Shown here in pieces: positions 43,614 through 50,485 of a DNA stretch of 64,000 nucleotides (its first letter is position 1; every line of letters starts with the position of its first letter). The DNA lies in assembly GCA_964439265.1 (NCBI GenBank), contig CAYTOA010000011.1, forward strand, positions 1 to 64,000, read 5' to 3'. The notes beneath the pieces are model-generated. The model was not told the DNA's origin. It did no database searches and saw only the letters and a program-made list of their open reading frames with translations. The position numbers were made by a program, and so were the translations under genes. The DNA is from JAGVPT01 sp964439265 (GTDB taxonomy: Bacteria > Bacteroidota > Ignavibacteria > UBA10030 > UBA8401).

Positions 43614-44840
43614 ATGGCGACAAAAATAGCAATGCCGAAACTTAGCGACACCATGGAAGAGGGTATCATCCTCAAGTGGCTGAAGAAAGAAGGCGAATCG
43701 GTGAAACAAGGCGAAATTATTGCCGAGGTTCAAACGGACAAAGCGGATATGGAGCTTGAGGCCTACGACACCGGTGTCTTGCGAAAAATATTTGTGCCCG
43801 AAGGAAAAGGCGCCGCAGTTGGAAAACCGATCGCGATCATCGGCAGCGCGTTGGAAGACATTTCATCCTTGCTGGTTGACACCGCGGCTCCAAGTCCCGG
43901 CCACGGAACACCGGCTGCCGCAGCCGTTGCGCCGAAACCGGTTGATAATCCGCAGCCGTCCGCGGCTCCCGCAGCCGTTTCGGCCGGAGACGGAGACGGA
44001 CGCGTCAAAGCATCGCCGCTGGCAAAAGCTATTGCCGCTCAGAACAAAATAGATCTGCATTCTATTACCGGGTCCGGTCCGATGGGACGGATCATAAGAA
44101 AAGATCTCGAACTTCCTCTTTCAAAGAGTGCCGGGCATTCGCCGCGCGCGTACGTTGCAGGAACGACACAGGAAATTCCTTTATCGTTAATGAGGAAGAC
44201 CATTGCCAAGCGACTGGTTGAGAGCAAGACGACGGCTCCCCATTTCTATCTTACCTATGACGTTGACATGAAGCGAGCCATCGACCTTCGCGCTTCCTTA
44301 AATTCAAACGGCGACGTGAAGGTAAGTTTCAATGATATCATCGTGAGGGCCTGCGCGTTTGCGCTCCGCAATCATCCCAAAGTGAACTCTTCGTTTGCCG
44401 GCGACAAGATCATTCAGCACGGCGCGATCAATGTGGGAATTGCAGTTGCCATTGACGACGGCCTGATCACGCCGGTCCTACGCAATACGGATATGAAAAG
44501 TCTCTTTGATATCGCAACTGAATCAAAGGAATTAGCGGCCAAAGCAAGAGACAAGAAACTCAAACCGGATGAATTCAGCGGCGGAACCTTCACTGTCAGC
44601 AACCTGGGAATGCTCGGGGTCGAGGAATTTGCGGCAATTATCAACCCTCCAGAGGCCGCAATACTTGCGGTAGGAGCGATAACAGAAAAGCCGGTTGTTG
44701 AAAACGGCCAGATTGTAACAGGACACAGGCTGAAATTGACTCTCTCCTGCGACCATCGTGTCGTTGACGGTGCCGTGGGTGCGGAATTTATGCAGGATGT
44801 GAAATTGATCCTGGAAAACCCCTGGAAACTTGCATTGTAG
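43614..44840 (+). CDS. pdhC: Pyruvate dehydrogenase E2 (dihydrolipoamide acetyltransferase)
   Basis: 408 residues. One lipoyl domain with Lys43 in QTDKADME, an Ala/Pro-rich linker, a subunit-binding domain (KASPLAKAIAAQNKIDL, about 130-165) and a catalytic domain with DHRVVDGAVGAEF. The start MATKIAMPKLSDTMEEGIIL is typical of PDH E2. It ends the 2-oxoacid dehydrogenase locus; the ribosomal operon follows in the same direction with its own promoter. Confidence 0.92.
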   Translation: MATKIAMPKLSDTMEEGIILKWLKKEGESVKQGEIIAEVQTDKADMELEAYDTGVLRKIFVPEGKGAAVGKPIAIIGSALEDISSLLVDTAAPSPGHGTPAAAAVAPKPVDNPQPSAAPAAVSAGDGDGRVKASPLAKAIAAQNKIDLHSITGSGPMGRIIRKDLELPLSKSAGHSPRAYVAGTTQEIPLSLMRKTIAKRLVESKTTAPHFYLTYDVDMKRAIDLRASLNSNGDVKVSFNDIIVRACAFALRNHPKVNSSFAGDKIIQHGAINVGIAVAIDDGLITPVLRNTDMKSLFDIATESKELAAKARDKKLKPDEFSGGTFTVSNLGMLGVEEFAAIINPPEAAILAVGAITEKPVVENGQIVTGHRLKLTLSCDHRVVDGAVGAEFMQDVKLILENPWKLAL

Positions 44841-44857
44841 TTTTTCAAAGAAAAATC

Positions 44858-44886
44858 TTGCTTTTCCACTGGTTTTGGCGTAAATT
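44858..44886 (+). promoter_or_regulatory. Promoter of the rplM operon (TTG...TAAATT type)
   Basis: TTGCTT (44858-44863), 17 bases, TAAATT (44881-44886). A second, overlapping arrangement fits the Bacteroidota vegetative consensus: TTTG (44874-44877), 20 bases, then TAATTTTG (44898-44905), a match to TAnnTTTG. Only one may be real. The second would start transcription about 15-20 bases before the Shine-Dalgarno sequence. Confidence 0.6.
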
Positions 44887-44929
44887 TAAAAGCTCTATAA
44901 TTTTGAACATTTGAAACGTGGAGGTTGCT

Positions 44930-45379
44930 GTGGCTTTCGGAGATAAAAGCACATATTTTTTTAAGCAAAGTGAAATCGAACAGAAATGGTATCTTGTCGA
45001 CGCGCAGGGGCAAACCCTCGGGAGAATTGCAACGCAAGTGGCAAAAATTCTCAGGGGCAAACACAAGCCGATCTTTACGCCGAACGTGGATACCGGAGAT
45101 TTCGTCATTGTCGTAAACGCTGAAAAGATCAAAGTGACTGGAAAGCGTACCGATCTGAAGGAGTACTTTCATTATACCGGTTATCCGGGCGGAGCGGTGT
45201 TCGAGAGCTTTAAAGATGTCATCAAGAACAATCCTGAACGAGTGATCGAACACGCCGTGAAAGGCATGCTTCCGCATAACCGTTTGGGAAAACGCATCTT
45301 CAAGAAATTGAAAGTGTATACCGGCGCCGAACATCCGCACGCGTCTCAGAAACCGGAAACACTTGCCGTCAAAAATTAA
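44930..45379 (+). CDS. rplM: 50S ribosomal protein L13
   Basis: 149 residues. GTG 44930 is chosen because GGAGG (44920-44924) stands five bases upstream; a GTG at 44918 is in frame but overlaps that site. Motifs WYLVDAQGQTLGRIATQ and VKGMLPHNRLGKRIF are L13 hallmarks. First gene of the conserved rplM-rpsI pair. Confidence 0.96.
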   Translation: MAFGDKSTYFFKQSEIEQKWYLVDAQGQTLGRIATQVAKILRGKHKPIFTPNVDTGDFVIVVNAEKIKVTGKRTDLKEYFHYTGYPGGAVFESFKDVIKNNPERVIEHAVKGMLPHNRLGKRIFKKLKVYTGAEHPHASQKPETLAVKN

Positions 45380-45413
45380 ATCATCAACGCAATTATGATA
45401 TTGAAGGATTAGA

Positions 45414-45806
45414 ATGCCTCAACACAACATCACTGCAGTTGGACGCCGGAAGACTTCGGTAGCCCGGGTAATTCTTAAAGCCGGTTCGGGTGCGATCGTC
45501 GTCAACAAACAGCCGTTTGAAAAATATTTCCCGCAGGAGATTTACCGGGCTGATATCACGAAGCCGTTCAGCGTGACCGAAACTGCCGGCAAATACGATG
45601 TTGCAGTAACCGTTGAAGGAGGCGGGGCCGCCGGCCAGGCAGGCGCGATGCGTCTCGGCATCGCCCGCGCACTCGTTGAAGCGAGCGATGAATTCCGCAC
45701 ATTGCTGCGCAGCCACTCTCTTCTCACGCGCGATCCGCGCATGGTCGAGAGGAAAAAATACGGACAAAAGAAAGCCCGTAAACGATTTCAATTTTCCAAA
45801 CGATGA
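45414..45806 (+). CDS. rpsI: 30S ribosomal protein S9
   Basis: 130 residues with VGRRKTSVARV at the N terminus and the C-terminal VERKKYGQKKARKRFQFSKR, whose terminal KR reaches the P-site tRNA. Standard length and place after rplM. Confidence 0.97.
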   Translation: MPQHNITAVGRRKTSVARVILKAGSGAIVVNKQPFEKYFPQEIYRADITKPFSVTETAGKYDVAVTVEGGGAAGQAGAMRLGIARALVEASDEFRTLLRSHSLLTRDPRMVERKKYGQKKARKRFQFSKR

Positions 45807-45872
45807 CAGAGAATGTGCGGACTGCAGTTGGTTCGCGCGTTTTTGTTGCGTACTACCAAGCATACTTTCCGA

Positions 45873-45903
45873 CTTGTCCGGAAGTGTGGCGCCTCAGGCG
45901 CCA
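45873..45903 (+). promoter_or_regulatory. Hairpins in the rpsB leader
   Basis: Two adjacent small hairpins lie between rpsI and rpsB. TTCCG and CGGAA flank ACTTGTC in the first; TGGCGCCT (45887-45894), one base, AGGCGCCA (45896-45903) make a near-perfect palindrome in the second. The leader could be an S2 autoregulatory site or the second hairpin a terminator without T-tract. No match to a known S2 leader was verified. Confidence 0.4.
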
Positions 45904-45958
45904 TCCCGGGCGAGGATGACGAAGGTAGAAGACTACAACTAAACATAGAAGGAATAGC

Positions 45959-46753
45959 ATGCCACGAGTAGAACTCGCCGACCTCCTCGGTGCGGGTGCC
46001 CACTTCGGACACCTCACCCGCCGATGGAATCCCAAGATGAAGCCATATATTTTTATGGAGCGCAACGGGATTCACATCATCGATCTAAAGAAATCACAGG
46101 AATTGCTGGAAGAAGCGTGCAACGCCATCGCGAACATTTCCGCCGAAGGGAAGAAGATTCTCTTTGTCGGCACGAAGAAGCAGGCCAAGGACGTAATTCT
46201 GGAAGAAGCAAAGCGCTGTAATCAGTACTATATCAGCGAACGGTGGCTGGGCGGCGCCCTGACAAATTTCACCACCATCAGGAAGAGCGTAAAAAGGCTG
46301 ACGAACATCGAAAAGATGGAGTCCGACGGCACGTTTGAAAAGATCACGAAGAAGGAAGGCCTCTTCCTCACCAGAGAAAAAGACAAATTAAGCAAGACCC
46401 TTTCCGGCGTTGTCGAGATGACGCGTCTTCCGGGCGCATTGTTCGTTGTTGACGTCAAGAAAGAAACAATCGCGGTGAAGGAAGCACGGCGGCTTGGAAT
46501 TCCAGTGTTTGCCATTGTGGATACAAATTGTGATCCGGACGAAATTGACTATATCATCCCGGGAAATGACGACGCGTTGAAAACCGTGCAAGTGATCACG
46601 CGGGCGATCGCGAACGCGATAATCGAAGGTTCAGAACGAGCAAAGGCCCGTCAGCAGGAAGTCTCCGAGGAGCGAGAAAAACAGGAGGACGTTCCCGCCA
46701 AGGAACCGGTCATCAGTAAAGAAGAGTCCGCGAAGATCGAAGAAAAAGAATAA
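45959..46753 (+). CDS. rpsB: 30S ribosomal protein S2
   Basis: 264 residues, starting MPRVELADLLGAGAHFGHLT, with RRWNPKMKPYIF and RWLGGALTNFTTI. The C-terminal 30 residues are highly charged and rich in Glu and Lys. Gene order rpsB-tsf-pyrH-frr is conserved across bacteria. Confidence 0.97.
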   Translation: MPRVELADLLGAGAHFGHLTRRWNPKMKPYIFMERNGIHIIDLKKSQELLEEACNAIANISAEGKKILFVGTKKQAKDVILEEAKRCNQYYISERWLGGALTNFTTIRKSVKRLTNIEKMESDGTFEKITKKEGLFLTREKDKLSKTLSGVVEMTRLPGALFVVDVKKETIAVKEARRLGIPVFAIVDTNCDPDEIDYIIPGNDDALKTVQVITRAIANAIIEGSERAKARQQEVSEEREKQEDVPAKEPVISKEESAKIEEKE

Positions 46754-46790
46754 CAACATTTCTATTATAGAAGAGAAAAGAAGACGCAGT

Positions 46791-47654
46791 ATGGCTATTA
46801 CAAGTGAAACAGTAAAGAAATTACGCGAAAAAACAGGCGCCGGCATGATGGACTGCAAGCGTGCCCTGGAAGAGACGAAGGGCGACATGGAGAAAGCGAT
46901 CGAATACCTGCGCAAGAAGGGCGCTGCGACCGCTGAGAAGCGCGCCGACCGCGTTGCAAACCAGGGCATCGTCGTCACGAGAGTGGCGAACGGCGGAAAG
47001 CTCGGCGTGATCGTTGAGATCAACAGCGAGACGGATTTTGTGGCGCGAAACCAGGACTTCATTCAATTTGCAAACGACGTCGCAGCGATCGTCGAACGGA
47101 AGCTTCCGAAATCAATCGCAGAATTGCTCTTGCTTCAATACAACGACAAACGGACGGTGGGGGATGCGTTGTCCGAACTTGTCGGAAAAATCGGCGAGAA
47201 GATTGACATCAAACGTTTCGATATCATCGTTGCGGAGAACAGCGTGATCGAAGCGTATACTCACATGGGCAGCAAGATCGGCGTTCTTGTGGAACTTGCA
47301 ACAAACGTTGCATCGGATGAAGCAAGAACGATCGCGCGCGATATCGCGATGCAGACCGCTGCCATGAATCCGAGCGTGGTTGCCCGCGAACATGTCAGCA
47401 AGAATGTCATCGATCAGGAACTTGATATTTACCGGCAGCAGGCAAAGAATGAAGGCAAGCCGGAGCAGGTTGTCGAGAAAATAGCGACGGGCCGGCTAGA
47501 AAAATACTTCCAGGAAGTTGTGCTTCTTGAGCAGAGTTTCATCAAGGATGCGAGCAAAATTATCAAGGAGGTTTTGCAGGAAGCTTCGGCAAAACACAAG
47601 GATACGCTCGCGGTTCGTCAATTCAAACGGTATCAACTCGGCGAAGAAAAATAG
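46791..47654 (+). CDS. tsf: Elongation factor Ts
   Basis: 287 residues. The N-terminal VKKLREKTGAGMMDCKRALE and the core VVEINSETDFVARNQDF-like segment (seen as VEINSETDFVARN) are family marks. Nucleotide exchange factor for EF-Tu. A strong terminator hairpin lies directly after the stop. Confidence 0.97.
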   Translation: MAITSETVKKLREKTGAGMMDCKRALEETKGDMEKAIEYLRKKGAATAEKRADRVANQGIVVTRVANGGKLGVIVEINSETDFVARNQDFIQFANDVAAIVERKLPKSIAELLLLQYNDKRTVGDALSELVGKIGEKIDIKRFDIIVAENSVIEAYTHMGSKIGVLVELATNVASDEARTIARDIAMQTAAMNPSVVAREHVSKNVIDQELDIYRQQAKNEGKPEQVVEKIATGRLEKYFQEVVLLEQSFIKDASKIIKEVLQEASAKHKDTLAVRQFKRYQLGEEK

Positions 47655-47660
47655 TCGTTG

Positions 47661-47692
47661 AAAGAAAGGTCTCTTGCGAGACCTTTCTTTTT
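47661..47692 (+). terminator. Intrinsic terminator between tsf and pyrH
   Basis: AAAGAAAGGTCTC (47661-47673), loop TTGC, GAGACCTTTCTTT (47678-47690): a 13-bp perfect stem running into a T-tract. It should end or reduce transcription from the ribosomal genes before pyrH. Confidence 0.93.
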
Positions 47693-47708
47693 ATCAAAGA
47701 GGAACACT

Positions 47709-48443
47709 ATGCCGAAGACAGCGTACAAGCGGATCATGCTGAAACTCAGCGGCGAGTCGCTCATGGGGGACAAAGAATACGGCATCGACTCGGATGTCAT
47801 CGGGAAGTATGCTGAGGAGATCAAGAGCGTGCAGGAACTCGGCGTTCAGATCGGGATTGTCATCGGCGGCGGGAATATTTACCGCGGCATCGAAAACTCA
47901 TCCGACGGAATCGATAAAGTCACGGGCGATCATATGGGAATGCTCGCGACCGTGATCAATGCGCTTGCACTCCAGAGCGCTCTCGAACATCATGGAGTCT
48001 TTACCCGCTGCCAGACGGCGATCAATATGGAACGCATCGCCGAGCCGTTCATCCGCCGGCGCGCGATCCGCCACCTGGAAAAAGGGCGCCTGGTGATCTT
48101 TGCCGCGGGGACTGGAAATCCTTACTTTACGACCGATACCGCTGCCGTGCTTCGCGCAATCGAAATCGGCGCGGACGTCATCATCAAAGGCACCCGGGTG
48201 GACGGGGTGTACGACTCCGACCCAGAGAAAAATCCTTCGGCAAAACATTTTCCGGAAATCTCTTACCAGGATGTCCTGCGAAAAGATCTGCGCGTAATGG
48301 ATATGACGGCTATTACCCTCTGCAAAGAAAATCATCTGCCTATCGCGATCTTCAACATGAACATTCCCTCCAACCTCCGCCGGCTGATTCTGGGCGAGAA
48401 AGTTGGAACCGCAGTGAACGACAGCGTGGCTGCCATAAACTAA
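47709..48443 (+). CDS. pyrH: UMP kinase
   Basis: 244 residues from ATG 47709 with AGAGGAA upstream; the frame is open to 47658 but that part spans the terminator. MLKLSGESLMGDKEYGID, IGGGNIYRG and FAAGTGNPYFTTDTAA are amino-acid-kinase-fold motifs of bacterial UMP kinase. It is hexameric and feedback-regulated by UTP in other bacteria. The terminator just upstream suggests separate control from tsf. Confidence 0.96.
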   Translation: MPKTAYKRIMLKLSGESLMGDKEYGIDSDVIGKYAEEIKSVQELGVQIGIVIGGGNIYRGIENSSDGIDKVTGDHMGMLATVINALALQSALEHHGVFTRCQTAINMERIAEPFIRRRAIRHLEKGRLVIFAAGTGNPYFTTDTAAVLRAIEIGADVIIKGTRVDGVYDSDPEKNPSAKHFPEISYQDVLRKDLRVMDMTAITLCKENHLPIAIFNMNIPSNLRRLILGEKVGTAVNDSVAAIN

Positions 48444-48468
48444 TCCAATAACATCGTTGGGTGAGGCT

Positions 48469-49026
48469 ATGTTAAAACAAATCTTAAAGGACGGCGAGGC
48501 CCGTATGCACAAGGCCGTCGATGTTGTGCGGGGAGAGTTGACGAAAATAAGGACAGGGAAAGCGACGACCGCGCTTCTCGATTCGGTGAAAGTAGATTAT
48601 TACGGAACGATGACGCCGCTGACCCAGGTCGGCAGCGTGAGCGTGCCGGATGTCCATCTCATCACGATAACTCCCTGGGATAAGGGAATGCTTGTGCCGA
48701 TCGAGAAGGCAATACTTGCCGCCAACCTCGGTCTCAACCCGGGCACCGACGGGACGGTTGTCCGAGTTCCGATTCCTCCTCTCAATGAAGAACGCCGCAA
48801 AGAGCTGGTCAAACTTGTAAAAAAATTCGGCGAAGAAGGAAAGGTCGCGATTCGCAACATCCGTAGGGACACGAACGAACACCTGAAAAAGGCGGAGAAG
48901 GACGAACACTTTTCCGAGGATGACCGCAAGCGCGGAGAATTGGAAGTGCAGAAATACACCGACCACCATATCAAGGAGGTCGACAATCTGCTCGCAATGA
49001 AAGAAAAAGAAATTATGGAGGTCTAG
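48469..49026 (+). CDS. frr: Ribosome recycling factor
   Basis: 185 residues from ATG 48469, exactly the usual length. KIRTGKATTALLDSVKVDYYG and RIPIPPLNEERRKELVK-type sequence (seen as VRVPIPPLNEERRKELV) are family marks. A TTG at 48457 is in frame but would add four residues. Terminator follows. Confidence 0.97.
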   Translation: MLKQILKDGEARMHKAVDVVRGELTKIRTGKATTALLDSVKVDYYGTMTPLTQVGSVSVPDVHLITITPWDKGMLVPIEKAILAANLGLNPGTDGTVVRVPIPPLNEERRKELVKLVKKFGEEGKVAIRNIRRDTNEHLKKAEKDEHFSEDDRKRGELEVQKYTDHHIKEVDNLLAMKEKEIMEV

Positions 49027-49050
49027 TCCGCCGCCCAATGGTCTTGTCAG

Positions 49051-49081
49051 AGCCTCATCGAGAGAATGGGGCTTTTTTTTT
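49051..49081 (+). terminator. Terminator after frr
   Basis: AGCCTCAT (49051-49058), seven bases, ATGGGGCT (49066-49073) pair over 8 bp with one G-U, followed by nine T. Confidence 0.9.
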
Positions 49082-49096
49082 GCTCCGTCCTGGTCC

Positions 49097-49125
49097 TTGA
49101 CAATTCGAGGGGCAAATGGTATCCT
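49097..49125 (+). promoter_or_regulatory. Promoter of the pspC gene
   Basis: TTGACA (49097-49102), 17 bases, TATCCT (49120-49125), just after the frr terminator. Predicted start of transcription near 49132. Confidence 0.75.
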
Positions 49126-49172
49126 TTTCGGATGAATTGTCGCGGAAAACCGTTATTTGCGATCCTGTAACA

Positions 49173-49192
49173 TTACGAAGAAAACTTCGTAA
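49173..49192 (+). promoter_or_regulatory. Inverted repeat in the pspC leader
   Basis: TTACGAAG (49173-49180), loop AAAA, CTTCGTAA (49185-49192). It lies in the 5' leader, about 40-60 bases after the expected start of transcription and 55 bases before the ATG. It may be an operator or an mRNA hairpin. Confidence 0.5.
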
Positions 49193-49246
49193 GATTATGT
49201 GAGGTCGGAACATTGCAGTCTTTATTTATTGATGGCTGAGGTACTT

Positions 49247-49912
49247 ATGGAACCGAAACGATTATTCAAGTCGCGGACAAACAAAATCATTGCCGGGGTG
49301 TGCGGCGGCCTTGCTGAATATTTTGACGTCGACCCGGTGATCATGCGCGTGCTCTTTGTCTTGTTGGCATTTTTCGGTGGCTCGGGACTCGTGCTCTACA
49401 TCGCATGTGCGATCATTATGCCGAAACGTGTGATGAACCTGGGCGATGCGGATGCGCCGCCAGCCGAATCGCGATCCACGAACGCGAGAAAGCTATTCGG
49501 AATCGCTCTGATTGTCGGAGGTGCGATCATCCTCTTTTCGAACCTGGGAATGTTTTCATTTCTTCACATGTGGGACATTTCCTGGAGTTTCGTCTTTCCG
49601 ATCCTGCTGATTTTGCTTGGGATGGCGATCATTTATTATCGCCAGGCGGAACGGGCCCCTGCGGCTGACCAGCCGGCAGATGCTCAGACGGAAACACCGC
49701 CTCCGCCGGCGCAGTATCGCACGTTCAGACGATCTAGGACAGATAAGAAACTGGGAGGCGTTTGCGGCGGGCTGGCAAAATATTTCTCCATCGATTCAAC
49801 GTTGTTCAGACTCCTCTACATCATCTTGTGTTTGGCTTCTTTCGGGGCGGGCATCGTGCTCTACATTACGCTCGTGCTTCTCGTACCGTACGAAAATCAG
49901 CCCACCTTATAA
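49247..49912 (+). CDS. Duplicated PspC-domain membrane protein
   Basis: 221 residues from ATG 49247 with GAGG five bases upstream; in-frame starts at 49199 and 49232 lack such a site. Two PspC domains are present: RLFKSRTNKIIAGVCGGLAE at the start and RRSRTDKKLGGVCGGLAKYF near residue 165, each followed by a membrane helix. Between them are two further hydrophobic helices and a Pro/Ala-rich linker. PspC proteins take part in envelope stress responses in other bacteria. The next gene codes a LiaF-like protein, which supports an envelope-stress role (inference). Confidence 0.85.
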   Translation: MEPKRLFKSRTNKIIAGVCGGLAEYFDVDPVIMRVLFVLLAFFGGSGLVLYIACAIIMPKRVMNLGDADAPPAESRSTNARKLFGIALIVGGAIILFSNLGMFSFLHMWDISWSFVFPILLILLGMAIIYYRQAERAPAADQPADAQTETPPPPAQYRTFRRSRTDKKLGGVCGGLAKYFSIDSTLFRLLYIILCLASFGAGIVLYITLVLLVPYENQPTL

Positions 49913-49935
49913 GAATTTATTGACAAGGAAAAATC

Positions 49936-50445
49936 ATGGAACAGCATACTTTCAATCGGTTTCCGATCATCGGTTTGGTCCTCGTCCTTTTGGGCGTTGC
50001 GCTCTTGTTGAACCAAATGAGCATCATTCATATCGGCGGGTGGTCTCTTGTGTGGCTCGGACTTCTCATCTACGGGGCAGCGGTGGTTCTTCGCTCGTTC
50101 GTGAGCAACGACAGGAGCAAAGTGTTCTTCGGCACGTTATGCTTCCTGACAGGGATTCTCTTCTTCCTGCGGAAGGGGGGCTTCATTCACGGGTCATTTT
50201 CGATCTACTTTCCCGCATTCATCATTATCGTCGGCGTCGCGTTCTTCATGTTATTTGTTTTCAACGTCAAGGACTGGCATCTGCTCATTCCGTCATTGAT
50301 CTTCCTCGGGCTCGGTGCGGCGCTGATGCTGACCCATCTTGGGTACTGGTACAGCAGAGATGTCTGGAGATCGATCGCTTCATATTGGCCGCTGGTTCTG
50401 ATTCTTGTTGGAGGGACGATGCTGCTGAGAAGATGGAAAGCGTAG
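49936..50445 (+). CDS. LiaF/DUF5668-type membrane protein
   Basis: 169 residues, mostly hydrophobic: about five short helices (IIGLVLVLLGVALLL, LVWLGLLIYGAAVVL, and others). The repeated pattern of a helix followed by Gly-rich turns resembles the LiaI/LiaF-like membrane domain (DUF5668). Placed 23 bases after the PspC gene, so likely co-transcribed. No catalytic residues are apparent. Confidence 0.75.
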   Translation: MEQHTFNRFPIIGLVLVLLGVALLLNQMSIIHIGGWSLVWLGLLIYGAAVVLRSFVSNDRSKVFFGTLCFLTGILFFLRKGGFIHGSFSIYFPAFIIIVGVAFFMLFVFNVKDWHLLIPSLIFLGLGAALMLTHLGYWYSRDVWRSIASYWPLVLILVGGTMLLRRWKA

Positions 50446-50452
50446 CGGTGAA

Positions 50453-50485
50453 CTGAGGTTTAGCAGAGAGAAAAAAACCTCTCAG
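50453..50485. terminator. Possible shared hairpin between convergent genes
   Basis: CTGAGGTTT (50453-50461) can pair with AAACCTC-T-CAG (50475-50485) with one bulged base. It sits between the LiaF-like gene and polA and overlaps the polA stop. No good T-tract follows on either strand. Confidence 0.35.
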
